From positions 1-8,735 of the forward strand of contig NHHQ01000044.1 of NCBI GenBank assembly GCA_002170915.1: a stretch of 8,735 nt of DNA, read 5' to 3'. Position 1 is the stretch's first letter. Each line of letters starts with the position of its first letter. Source of the stretch: Rhodospirillaceae bacterium TMED167 (GTDB taxonomy: Bacteria; Pseudomonadota; Alphaproteobacteria; Rhodospirillales_A; UBA2165). The notes beneath the pieces are model-generated. The model was not told the DNA's origin, did no database searches, and worked only from the letters and a program-made list of their open reading frames with translations. Position numbers and translations under genes: made by a program. Of this stretch, positions 1 to 7,333 are shown one piece after another.

Positions 1-186
1 CATTACACATGACAGCCTGACCGTTGCCAGCTTCTTTGTTGCGACCGATTGCACAGCGGGTCGTTTATAGATGAATGTTTTAAACGGGCGGCTAAGAGAT
101 TACGGATCCAATTGAACTATTTGTAAAGGTTCGGAACCGCAGATGGCAACGGCACCACATGCGGTCCTCCCCGGCGGGGTTTGGGG
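1..186. other. Left-edge intergenic region, no gene supported
   Basis: No coding region can be defended here. On the minus strand one frame is open from a TAG near position 118 to the left edge, with a GTG at 54-52. An ATG in another frame lies at 10-8. Neither has a recognisable Shine-Dalgarno sequence or family motif, so at most this could be the start of a further leftward gene. Downstream of the methyltransferase stop there are two small dyads: ACCGCA (136-141) with TGCGGT (160-165), and CCCC/GGGG around 169-179. Neither is followed by a clear T-run on the minus strand, so a rho-independent terminator is not established. Confidence 0.35.
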
Positions 187-939
187 TCAATCAGACGCCA
201 AATACTGACGACATATTCCGGCACGCGGGTTTCTGCATTCGACGTATTCGTAGAGACTCAAATGGAAAAAAGGAAACGGAAACCGCCGGATTGAAACATC
301 TTGGAAAAAGTGCCTCAGCACCTGCCTAATCTCGGGCGCATCATTGATGTGTTCATATTCCATGTGCTTTCTGAAATCGAGGCCCGTTTTAAGCTTAAAA
401 GCTATCGCAGTGGTCAGGCGCCAGGATATCCCCCACAGGAACCCGCCCTCGCTCGGAATCCCTGCTTGAAAAATGCCTCCCTCTTGCAGCAACAGTCCAG
501 ATTGCGCGACAACCCTAGGCAGGTCGGTTAGATGCTCAAGAGTGGCGACAGAAATAAGCCGATCATAGGCAGGTCTAATATTTATGTCACTGATGTCCGC
601 ATGTATTTTTCTTATTCCCTCCAATTCAGCTTTGTTTTCATACAATAGCTGAAAAGGCTCGACGGCATCATAGTCAACCTCCGGAGGCTCGAGAGAGACA
701 TGATTAAGCGTCCCCGCACCGATTTCCAGAATTGGTCCCTTTAAACCCGAGCCCCCTATCGCCACCTGCCGGTGCATCCAACCTTCCAAGAGAGATGACA
801 CCCTAGAGAGAATCGTTTGCCTCTCCCGGTTCTCCTGTAGCGTGTTCAAGTGTATTGCATTCATCTCCGGTGAGAGCGAGATCCGCTGTTTTGGAAATTG
901 CGAGAGCACTTCTTCGATAGTGATAGACTTTTGGGGCAT
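187..939 (-). CDS. Class I SAM-dependent methyltransferase
   Basis: This 250-residue soluble protein has the Rossmann-fold signature of class I S-adenosylmethionine methyltransferases. Motif I is LEIGAGTLNH (residues 71-80), the glycine-rich loop that binds SAM. The acidic end of strand 2 is AVEP (92-95), where Glu94 would contact the ribose. Motif II-like HADISDI lies at 113-119, SVATLEHL (130-137) is the usual post-strand-4 segment, and a late Gly-rich stretch (EGGIFQAGIP, 153-162) follows. There is no signal peptide or membrane segment, so it should be cytoplasmic. The C-terminal third is rich in aromatic and basic residues (RRFPFPFFH, 218-226) and may form the acceptor site. It is the last gene of the minus-strand polysaccharide cluster, 185 bases after the ligase-like gene. 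Methylation of a sugar, a lipid-linked intermediate or a chain end is an inference from context. The ATG at 939 is preceded by a weak purine stretch and leaves motif I at a normal depth. Confidence 0.85.
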   Translation of the reverse strand: MPQKSITIEEVLSQFPKQRISLSPEMNAIHLNTLQENRERQTILSRVSSLLEGWMHRQVAIGGSGLKGPILEIGAGTLNHVSLEPPEVDYDAVEPFQLLYENKAELEGIRKIHADISDINIRPAYDRLISVATLEHLTDLPRVVAQSGLLLQEGGIFQAGIPSEGGFLWGISWRLTTAIAFKLKTGLDFRKHMEYEHINDAPEIRQVLRHFFQDVSIRRFPFPFFHLSLYEYVECRNPRAGICRQYLASD

Positions 940-1124
940 CTTCTGTTTCTTCGAATGTTGAGGGAATAATGCGGTTACAAGGGGTCTGCCTCCCCCATCC
1001 TCGCCCCAGTGGCCAATGACGCAGCCTCAGAAAATACACGCGATGTCATGGTGAAGAGAACGATTAGGTGACAAGCGATGTGCTCTGTTATTTAGCTTCG
1101 TTATGACGGTATTGTGCATAGACT
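940..1124. other. Intergenic gap between ligase-like and methyltransferase genes
   Basis: This 185-base gap on the minus-strand transcript is the largest within the cluster. I find no convincing terminator hairpin with a T-run and no clear sigma-70 promoter. Short open frames reaching into it from the methyltransferase region lack ribosome-binding sites and family features. It could hold a secondary promoter for the methyltransferase or the remains of a lost gene, but the sequence does not decide. Confidence 0.4.
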
Positions 1125-2411
1125 TCAATTATTAACATTTTCACAGCCTCCTCTCGCCGCATAGAGTGTCACCAGAAGCAAGCCCACGGACAAAAACTGC
1201 CCGGCTATCCACCAGTTCTGCCAGGCACCGAAGCTAATTTGGCCATAGACCACCAGGGTTACGATCGCTCCAATCATCCATTCAGACCGGCTTCTGTAGA
1301 TAGGTAATAGCCTTATCCGAAGAATCAAAACCGCACCAGCCAAGGCAAATACAATAGCGCCCAATGCGCCAAGCTCTAGCCAAATCTGCAAAAACTGATT
1401 ATGCGGATGGAGCGGAACGAAAAATTCCCGACTTATAACCTGATGGCTCCCGTTTTCTTGAACTTTGATAATATCATACTTCTCACCACCGCCCGGAAGG
1501 ATCCGTGACGTTCTAAGACCCCACCCCAGCAGCGGTTTCTCCATAATTTTCTGGGATGTGAACTTCCACGTAATCAACCGGTTCATGCCCGATAAAGGGA
1601 AAGCACTATCGCCAACCTTTGCGCTGATGGTCGGCGGTGTGACATCCTTGAGTGCAACATAAGCCACAAACGGAGACACCACCACGGCGAGACAAAAAGT
1701 TGTCGCAATAAAGATCAGAGCTGGGCGAAACGCCAACCGTGCCACAAGTGCAGCGAAAAGGCCAAGCGATAGAGCGACCAACGAGGCAGTGGCGCCAAAC
1801 ATCCAGGCAAGAACCAAAACAAGGACGAATGCGACTGCAGCAAGAACCATTCCACGCCTTGTGTTCACAAAGAGACACCAGATAAAGATCGACATAACGG
1901 TGATGCCACTTTTGACGGGCGTGTCTAAATTTATACCGCCGGTTGGCTCAAAAATAACCTGTTCCCAGCCATAACCGCGCATTGTCCGATAGAACCAGCC
2001 AATGGTGGCGGCTTCAAACAAGAGCAGCGCTCCCGCCAACACAACACCAAGATGTATTGCTGGTTTCAGGATATCACTGGTGCCGGACGGCAGTTCCGTA
2101 ACAGCGGCCATCGCGACGCAGCCAATGGCCGCCAGAACGATGAGTTTCAGTGCCAAGCCAAGGGATAAAGCCGGCTCCAGAGACCACAGACTGCTCGCAA
2201 GCCCCACTAAAAGAAGTGGCGAAAAATATAAAAAATACAGGCCGCCACGCCTCAAAATATTTCTGACGCCACCCCGGTTTAACGAGAGGAAGATCACCGC
2301 GGCGAGCACCAACATCAACACCAGCGCCTTGGGGGAGACCGTACCGATCGGAATCATGCTCGCGACCACCAGATAGGCGATACGATCCAGTTTTATAAAA
2401 TTTGTCAGCAT
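1125..2411 (-). CDS. O-antigen ligase / polymerase-like polytopic membrane protein (WaaL/Wzy superfamily)
   Basis: This 428-residue, very hydrophobic protein has about ten or more predicted membrane segments (for example around 12-45, 58-74, 85-104, 119-140, 168-183, 188-204, 206-226, 231-254, 347-367 and 378-414). It has the hallmarks of the O-antigen ligase/Wzy superfamily. ASSLWSLEP (72-80) matches the conserved 'lWS' motif at the N-terminal side. A large periplasmic loop (about 255-340) carries RLITWK (278-283), PLLGWGLRTS (293-302) and HPHNQFLQIWLELG (335-348). The last is the H-x-H-N segment, with the His thought to be catalytic in WaaL-type ligases. Such enzymes sit in the inner membrane and use undecaprenyl-diphosphate-linked glycans, transferring them to a lipid or protein or polymerising repeat units. 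Sequence alone does not separate ligase from Wzy polymerase. The gene starts 60 bases after the Sel1 gene. The ATG at 2411 is the only standard start upstream of segment 1, and its Shine-Dalgarno is poor. Confidence 0.9.
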   Translation of the reverse strand: MLTNFIKLDRIAYLVVASMIPIGTVSPKALVLMLVLAAVIFLSLNRGGVRNILRRGGLYFLYFSPLLLVGLASSLWSLEPALSLGLALKLIVLAAIGCVAMAAVTELPSGTSDILKPAIHLGVVLAGALLLFEAATIGWFYRTMRGYGWEQVIFEPTGGINLDTPVKSGITVMSIFIWCLFVNTRRGMVLAAVAFVLVLVLAWMFGATASLVALSLGLFAALVARLAFRPALIFIATTFCLAVVVSPFVAYVALKDVTPPTISAKVGDSAFPLSGMNRLITWKFTSQKIMEKPLLGWGLRTSRILPGGGEKYDIIKVQENGSHQVISREFFVPLHPHNQFLQIWLELGALGAIVFALAGAVLILRIRLLPIYRSRSEWMIGAIVTLVVYGQISFGAWQNWWIAGQFLSVGLLLVTLYAARGGCENVNN

Positions 2412-2471
2412 TCCAATGGGCGATCCGTCTGACGTGATGATCTGTGGTACCGGAGTATCATGGCAGCCAAA

Positions 2472-3089
2472 TTACCGGCGAACTGTCTTGGCGAAATGTG
2501 TGAGAAATTTGCGCTCAGATATTGGCATCACTTTCTGCTGCAAAAGTTTTACGAGGCGTTGGCGTTGCTCCTCAGATAGTTGGCCGACCAAACTGTCTCT
2601 ATTGTGACCGAATGCCCGGTCTAACGAGGTCGCTAAGTGCAAATAATAGGCGGATTTTATCATATTGGGCGCGTCACACACGCCGCCGGAATGGTAGCTG
2701 GACAAAAATAAATACGCATAAATACTTTGGACCCTGGCGCTCAGTCGCATGACCTCTTCATAATCATCACAAAAACTGCGCGGACGGTCTTTTGATTTCA
2801 GCTGGTGAGCCAGGTAGGAAAAAGGCGCCGCAATACTCCCGTGAAACGCAGCCTTTCCGTACCATTCCAAGGCCAAGTCAGAGTTGGGGGCACCGGTCTT
2901 CCCCGCAGCATAAATCTGGCCCACCAAGTAGGCGGCATAGGCGTTTCCCTCATCACCTTTTTGTCTCAGATCCATCAACGCATGCGGGAAATCCCCCCGA
3001 TAATAATCAGCGAAACCGGACTCCGCGGCGCGCACCCAAACGCCGAGCATGAGGAGAAACAAGATCGCGGGGACTCCTATTTTTAACAT
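2472..3089 (-). CDS. Exported Sel1-like repeat protein
   Basis: With the start at 3089 this is a 205-residue protein. Its first ~21 residues read as a Sec signal peptide: a basic start (MLK), a hydrophobic core (VPAILFLLMLGVWV) and a likely cleavage VRA|AES. The mature protein contains at least one good Sel1-like repeat (about residues 47-84: AYAAYLVGQIYAAG, then LALEWYGKAAFHG), the helix-turn-helix pattern of SLR/TPR-like scaffolds. Weaker helical repeats follow (about 86-155), with Cys residues at about 107 and 138. The tail is basic. Family members act as protein-protein scaffolds in the periplasm and some influence exopolysaccharide production, but no specific role can be read here. Longer in-frame starts exist (TTG at 3167, ATG at 3155, GTG at 3104). 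The first two overlap the amidotransferase gene and would put a long odd leader before the signal sequence, so I chose 3089. No start has a strong Shine-Dalgarno. Confidence 0.75.
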   Translation of the reverse strand: MLKIGVPAILFLLMLGVWVRAAESGFADYYRGDFPHALMDLRQKGDEGNAYAAYLVGQIYAAGKTGAPNSDLALEWYGKAAFHGSIAAPFSYLAHQLKSKDRPRSFCDDYEEVMRLSARVQSIYAYLFLSSYHSGGVCDAPNMIKSAYYLHLATSLDRAFGHNRDSLVGQLSEEQRQRLVKLLQQKVMPISERKFLTHFAKTVRR

Positions 3090-3135
3090 CGCTTTATCAC
3101 TCACGGGTTCGGGCCTGAACAAAAATAACCACGGC

Positions 3136-5139
3136 TTACTCACACCACCTAACATGCCAAGTGGCAAGATTAAACAAGGTCCATATGAGAAGGGATCGGT
3201 CCGCCCGCTGTCTCTGATGGTCCTGTAAAAGAGATGTCAAATAGTCGCGATTGAATCCGTATTCCTGCAGCACCTTTGAGCCGAGGATTTCCGTTTCAGC
3301 CCGCTTCCCAAAATCTCCTCTCAGCCATTCCGCCATGGGTGCGGCAAAGCCCATTTTTTTCCGATGGATGATCTCGTCTGGTATGACACCCGCGACCGCA
3401 TTTTTTAAAAGGTTTTTGGCACCGCCACCGCGCAGCTTCACAGCCCCGGGTATATCCATCGTGAGCTCGACGAGGGCATGGTCCAAAAACGGCACGCGCG
3501 CTTCCAGGCTCGACGCCATGGTGATCTTATCGACGCGCATGAGCAGCAATTCCGGCAATCGCAGGCGGAATTCATTATGGATCATTCGGGTGAGTTGGTC
3601 TTGGCCCGGATGAGCCTGGTCAAAATTAACCAGAAAATCCTCAGCCACATGAAAGCTGTCTCGCGCCATATAAGTCGCCGGTAACAATCCAGCCCCGGCA
3701 ACATCTTCCCAGCCATAGGGTGCCTTCGGGAAATAGTCCGGCAGCAGTGAAGTCTTTTGGGACTCCCAGAAAGCCACCGCGCCGCTCCAAAAGGGTTCTC
3801 TGTTTTGAGATGCCCGGGAAACAGCATCCGCGTAAATCTCAAATTTTGGGAAGCGTTTTGCCAAACCGACCGCCGTCGCTGCGGTCAAATTTTGCAAACC
3901 TCGCGGTAGGTACTTCTGAAAAGGACGGAAGCATCTCTCGTTTAACTCTAAATATTTCATGTATCCGTTATAGCCGCAGAATTGCTCGTCGGATCCCTCC
4001 CCGACCTGAACGACCTTCACGCCATTGTCATGAGCCAGTTTAGAGACAAAGTGCAAGGGAATGCAGACCCAATCAGCGAGGGGCTCATCCTGATGATGGA
4101 CGAGGTCATCCAGGTAACCCACCATGTCTTGCTCATCGACCAAAACCTCATGATGATTTGTCTTAAACTGCTTAGCGACATGGGCAGCATAGTCCAATTC
4201 GTTCAGGTGCTGATGATCCTTGAAGCCGACGGTGAAGGTATTGACCGGGTCGTCTGTAAAACGGTCCATCAGGGCGACATTGACAGACGAGTCAATGCCG
4301 CCGGAGAGAAACGCACCATACGGTGCATCCGACATCATGCGTTTTTCGACAGAGGCCTCGAGCCGTTCCATAACCGCCTGGCAATAGTATAGGTTCTGAT
4401 CGGCCGCACTTTTTCCGGCAACCGCCTGTGCACCCAAGTCCTGCCCTGGCACTGCCCCCCAATACCGTTCTGCCGTAAAAGATCCATCCACCTCAATCGT
4501 CATGAAATGAGCCGCCGGCAGTTTGTAAATACCATCAAAAAGCGTCAGGGGCGCTGGTGTCGTTAAATAGGTCAGGTAATGATATAGCGCGGCCTCCCCA
4601 ACGGTTGCCGGCACATTAGGATGGGCCAAAAGCGCTTTGATCTCTGACGCAAAGGCGAAAACACCTTTGCGTTTAGTAAAATAGACCGGCTTGATGCCAA
4701 TCCTGTCCCGAGCAATTGACACTCGCTTGGCGGTCTCATCGTAAACGGCAAATACGTACATACCGTCGAGCCGATCCAGCAGGCCGCGCATGCCCCACGC
4801 CTGGTAGCCCTGAACCAAGACCTCCGTATCGGAATGATCGGACCGGAATCGGCATCCTCGCCCTTCCAGCTCCGCCCTCAGGCTAACGTGATTATAAATT
4901 TCCCCATTAAAGGAGATCCAAACGGTTCCCTCTCCATTGGACATCGGCTGTGCGCCGCCCTCGGAGAGATCAATGATGGAAAGCCGACGGTGGCCAAGTC
5001 CCACCTTGCCGTCACTTGAAATATACGTGCCGTCACCGTCCGGTCCCCGGTGAACGATGGTGCTGTTCATTCGGTGCAAAAGATCGGCTGACACCGGTTC
5101 AAGCCGCTCAAAATGGAGAATTCCAGTAACGCCGCACAT
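3136..5139 (-). CDS. asnB: Glutamine-dependent asparagine synthetase-type amidotransferase (copy A, 667 aa)
   Basis: The protein has two domains. The N-terminal class II glutamine amidotransferase domain (about 1-215) starts MCG, so Cys2 becomes the N-terminal nucleophile, which fixes the start codon. It also has RGPDGDG (31-37), GHRRLSIID (49-57), FNGEIYN (77-83) and SDTEVL (103-108). The synthetase domain (about 250-665) has the ATP pyrophosphatase loop LSGGIDSS (278-285), GEGSDEQFCGY (380-390), RVDKITMASSLEARVPFLDH (534-553) and KMGFAAPMAEWL (595-606). All core residues are intact. Known chemistry: glutamine hydrolysis supplies ammonia to an acyl-adenylate, making an amide. E. coli AsnB is about 554 residues, so this copy is long. 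Its place among ligase and methyltransferase genes suggests amidation of a sugar acid or other envelope precursor, as proposed for AsnB-like proteins of O-antigen loci, but true asparagine synthesis is not excluded. It lies 70 bases after copy B and 46 bases before the Sel1 gene. Confidence 0.93.
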   Translation of the reverse strand: MCGVTGILHFERLEPVSADLLHRMNSTIVHRGPDGDGTYISSDGKVGLGHRRLSIIDLSEGGAQPMSNGEGTVWISFNGEIYNHVSLRAELEGRGCRFRSDHSDTEVLVQGYQAWGMRGLLDRLDGMYVFAVYDETAKRVSIARDRIGIKPVYFTKRKGVFAFASEIKALLAHPNVPATVGEAALYHYLTYLTTPAPLTLFDGIYKLPAAHFMTIEVDGSFTAERYWGAVPGQDLGAQAVAGKSAADQNLYYCQAVMERLEASVEKRMMSDAPYGAFLSGGIDSSVNVALMDRFTDDPVNTFTVGFKDHQHLNELDYAAHVAKQFKTNHHEVLVDEQDMVGYLDDLVHHQDEPLADWVCIPLHFVSKLAHDNGVKVVQVGEGSDEQFCGYNGYMKYLELNERCFRPFQKYLPRGLQNLTAATAVGLAKRFPKFEIYADAVSRASQNREPFWSGAVAFWESQKTSLLPDYFPKAPYGWEDVAGAGLLPATYMARDSFHVAEDFLVNFDQAHPGQDQLTRMIHNEFRLRLPELLLMRVDKITMASSLEARVPFLDHALVELTMDIPGAVKLRGGGAKNLLKNAVAGVIPDEIIHRKKMGFAAPMAEWLRGDFGKRAETEILGSKVLQEYGFNRDYLTSLLQDHQRQRADRSLLIWTLFNLATWHVRWCE

Positions 5140-5209
5140 GGTTTAGTTCTATACCGGTTCGCAGAACGCACCAATCATTTTCCGCTGTACGGCGCCAATG
5201 CAAACGATC

Positions 5210-7006
5210 CTACACATGCGCCTGTGTGGCCTGAGCATAGACGTGGCGCGCCCATCCCCGATAACCCCGCTCCCCAGAATGGTCAGGGTGTTCGCCAATG
5301 AGCCATTCCCGGACCGGCATGTAAAAGCCGGTCTTGGGCCGGTTAAGCACGGACGGAGGCAGCGACAGCCGTGGCGCCGCAGCCATGTCCAGCTTGCTGG
5401 CATCCAGCCCGGCTATTTCGGCGAATAACGTGGCGTCAACCAGGGGCGTTCTGATCTCAAGGGAATGGGCCATGCCTGCCCAGTCGGAATCCCGCAACAG
5501 CTGGTTTCGCATGTACCAGGTCAGCTCCAGAGCTGAAACCCGCGCTTTCTCATCGGCGATGCCATCGACTGTTCCTTCAAGCCTCACAAGAGGCTGAAGC
5601 GCGCGCCACCCTGCCGCTGCCATATCCCCATCCATAACATCCGGTAGTTCCCAGGGCAGGTATAACCCTCGGCGCAATAGATAAGCGCCAGAGTAACTCC
5701 CGCCATATTCAAACAAGCTGGCATATTTGGGTGACGTAATGCGCTTGAGAAATGGCGCCGAAACATATCGGATTGCGCGTCCCGCGCTGGAGAGACCAGG
5801 TATCCGCCCCAAAGAACCAGCCAGCTTGGGAATTTGCTGGAAGGACGGGTAGCCGCCGAACAGTTCGTCTCCTCCCAGGCCAGACAGGGCGACCTTCAGG
5901 CCCATCGCGGCGGCTTCCTTGGACACAAAATAGGTGTTCGAGCCGTCGATGGACGGCTGGTCCATCGAGACGAAGAGATGATCCATGTCATGGTGAAACT
6001 CAGCCCCCCTCACAGTCCGCGTCTGGTGGCGTGTCTGATAGAGCGTCGCAATTTCTTCTGCGAGAGGCGCCTCGTCCATGTTGCCGCCCGCGAGTTCATC
6101 AAACTGTAGGGTCATGCTTTGAAGTGCCGCGTTGGTATGCTCGGAAGCCAAACCGGTCACGGTCGCCGAATCCAGACCAGCCGATAAAAATACCCCAACA
6201 GGCACGTCCGAGACCAGATGATGGGCCACGCTGTCGGACAGCGCCGCGTGAAGCTTCTCCAAAACGTCCGATTTAGAGACCTCGGCACTGCGCGCTGCAA
6301 GATGCGCGCTGACATCGAAATATGTCCGCACCGCAGGTGCGCCTTTGCGATCGATCCACAAGCTCGAGCCGGATGGGAGCGCCTTCACACCGTTGTAGAG
6401 GGTATGAGGCTCGGGCACATACCCGAACATGAAAAACCCAACATGGCCGCCGGGATCGGGCGAGGTATCGATCTGACCGCCCGCCAGCAGGGCTTTCACC
6501 TGCGAGGCGGCTCGGAAAGTTTTACCATCAGTCGCATAATAGAGTGGCTTGATGCCAAACGGATCCCGCGCCAGGAACACCCCCTGCTTCTCAACATCCC
6601 ATATTGCGAGCGCAAACATGCCCCGGAGCTTATGCACCATTTCCGGCCCATCCCGGTCGTAGAGATGCAACAGGACCTCTGTGTCCGAGTTTGACGCAAA
6701 CGACCTCCCCTCTGCGGTCAATTCATCGCGCAAAATCTGATAGTTATAGATTTCCCCATTGTAAGTGATGACCAACCGGGGGGTTCCATCGCCTCCCGCG
6801 AGTTGCATGGGCTGTGCGCCGGTTTCACTCGGATCAATGATGGCCAAACGCCGATGGCCGAAGCCAATCCGGCGATCATTAGAGAACCACTCCCCCTCTC
6901 CGTCCGGCCCGCGCGCCCTCATCCGCTCATTTATCCGGCGCACTTCTCCAGCAGCCACAGGAGGTGCGTCCGGCGCGTATGCAAAAATAACGCTAAAACC
7001 ACACAT
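5210..7006 (-). CDS. asnB: Glutamine-dependent asparagine synthetase-type amidotransferase (copy B, 598 aa)
   Basis: This is the first gene of the minus-strand cluster and a second complete AsnB-type enzyme. The glutaminase domain (about 1-215) begins MCG (Cys2 nucleophile, fixing the start) and has ARGPDGEGEW (31-40), HRRLAIIDPSETGAQPM (51-67), YNGEIYNY (82-89) and SDTEVLLH (107-114). The synthetase domain has the pyrophosphatase loop FLSAGLDSA (273-281), where Ala replaces the usual second Gly of SGGxDS. It also has DQPSIDGSNTYF (349-360), LSGLGGDELFGGY (374-386), HSLEIRTPLVDA (514-525) and KTGFYMPVREWL (558-569). The SAGLDS loop and the PSIDGSNTYF block differ clearly from copy A, so this is a different subfamily rather than a recent duplicate. 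It resembles asparagine-synthase-related proteins of polysaccharide and exosortase-type loci, though no exosortase is visible here. The upstream sequence has no good Shine-Dalgarno. The substrate is unknown, and a sugar-linked carboxyl group is an inference. Confidence 0.92.
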   Translation of the reverse strand: MCGFSVIFAYAPDAPPVAAGEVRRINERMRARGPDGEGEWFSNDRRIGFGHRRLAIIDPSETGAQPMQLAGGDGTPRLVITYNGEIYNYQILRDELTAEGRSFASNSDTEVLLHLYDRDGPEMVHKLRGMFALAIWDVEKQGVFLARDPFGIKPLYYATDGKTFRAASQVKALLAGGQIDTSPDPGGHVGFFMFGYVPEPHTLYNGVKALPSGSSLWIDRKGAPAVRTYFDVSAHLAARSAEVSKSDVLEKLHAALSDSVAHHLVSDVPVGVFLSAGLDSATVTGLASEHTNAALQSMTLQFDELAGGNMDEAPLAEEIATLYQTRHQTRTVRGAEFHHDMDHLFVSMDQPSIDGSNTYFVSKEAAAMGLKVALSGLGGDELFGGYPSFQQIPKLAGSLGRIPGLSSAGRAIRYVSAPFLKRITSPKYASLFEYGGSYSGAYLLRRGLYLPWELPDVMDGDMAAAGWRALQPLVRLEGTVDGIADEKARVSALELTWYMRNQLLRDSDWAGMAHSLEIRTPLVDATLFAEIAGLDASKLDMAAAPRLSLPPSVLNRPKTGFYMPVREWLIGEHPDHSGERGYRGWARHVYAQATQAHV

Positions 7007-7211
7007 AGTGCATTCATACAGAGGCAGAGGGGAACGGACAAAACCTTTATGGGGTATGTTGGGAGCATTGAAAATGGAGCAGGCTCAAAACGAAAAATCA
7101 CGGTTCAGGCTTGGGGTTGCGTAGACGCTATATACCTTCGGACATCTGGAGCCCTTCCAGGCAGCCATCACTAGGGCGTTTCAAAACAGGTACCATGCGG
7201 GTGATACACCT

Positions 7212-7240
7212 GAGGCCTGGGAAACCAGAAACCAGACCTC
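7212..7240. repeat. Imperfect inverted repeat (possible hairpin)
   Basis: GAGGCCTGG (7212-7220) can pair with CCAGACCTC (7232-7240) with one mismatch across an 11-base loop. The loop and the adjoining arm also carry a tandem 7-base repeat (GAAACCA twice, 7221-7234). No T-run follows on either strand, so a simple intrinsic terminator is unlikely. It could be an mRNA leader structure or chance. Confidence 0.35.
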
Positions 7241-7268
7241 GTGCTCAAATTAATGATGTCGGAGCCTC

Positions 7269-7291
7269 CAAACTTCTGATATTTAAGTTTG
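7269..7291. promoter_or_regulatory. Perfect 7-bp inverted repeat, candidate operator
   Basis: CAAACTT (7269-7275) and AAGTTTG (7285-7291) form a perfect dyad around a 9-base AT-rich spacer. The half-sites are 16 bases apart centre to centre, 42 bases before the GTG of the small gene. The spacing suits a dimeric DNA-binding protein and could also form a weak hairpin. The regulator is not identifiable. Confidence 0.35.
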
Positions 7292-7322
7292 ATCGTCGAG
7301 AGAGTAGTTTAAAAATAAAGAG

Positions 7323-7327
7323 AGGAG
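7323..7327 (+). promoter_or_regulatory. Strong Shine-Dalgarno for the GTG-start gene
   Basis: AGGAG ends six bases before the GTG at 7334. An in-frame TAA at 7316-7318 rules out any start further upstream, so this site decides the start codon. Confidence 0.8.
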
Positions 7328-7333
7328 CTCCTA

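Larger units (their letters stand above)
7007..7333. promoter_or_regulatory. Divergent intergenic region between amidotransferase operon and small basic-tailed gene
   Basis: This 327-base non-coding stretch must hold the start signals for the leftward operon and the rightward small gene. No convincing sigma-70 -35/-10 pair was found for either direction. It contains several short dyads: CTGGA/TCCAG (7146-7160), GGTG/CACC around ATA (7200-7210), a 9-base stem with one mismatch (7212-7220 with 7232-7240) and a 7-base perfect inverted repeat (7269-7291). Small open frames that cross it lack ribosome-binding sites and look like chance. Confidence 0.55.

Noticed and set aside
803..1039. Minus-strand open frame of 78 codons before the methyltransferase
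   Set aside because: It overlaps the methyltransferase start in another frame. Its translation shows no domain and it has no ribosome-binding site.
3090..3167. Longer N-terminus for the Sel1-repeat protein (TTG at 3167 or ATG at 3155)
   Set aside because: It would overlap the upstream gene and place up to 26 extra residues before an otherwise clean signal peptide. No Shine-Dalgarno supports it.
3982..4392. Plus-strand open frame of 136 codons opposite copy A
   Set aside because: It is antisense to conserved synthetase-domain sequence. The translation has no recognisable domain and its start has no Shine-Dalgarno.
5752..6694. Long plus-strand open frames (174 and 158 codons) opposite copy B
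   Set aside because: They lie wholly antisense to a well-supported amidotransferase gene, have Arg/Pro/Ser-rich low-complexity translations, no family motifs and no good ribosome-binding sites. They are shadows of its codon structure.
7289..7316. Possible -35 TTGATC with AT-rich -10 before the 7334 gene
   Set aside because: The spacing is only 15-16 bases, the -10 match is poor, and the implied transcript start would fall on the Shine-Dalgarno itself.
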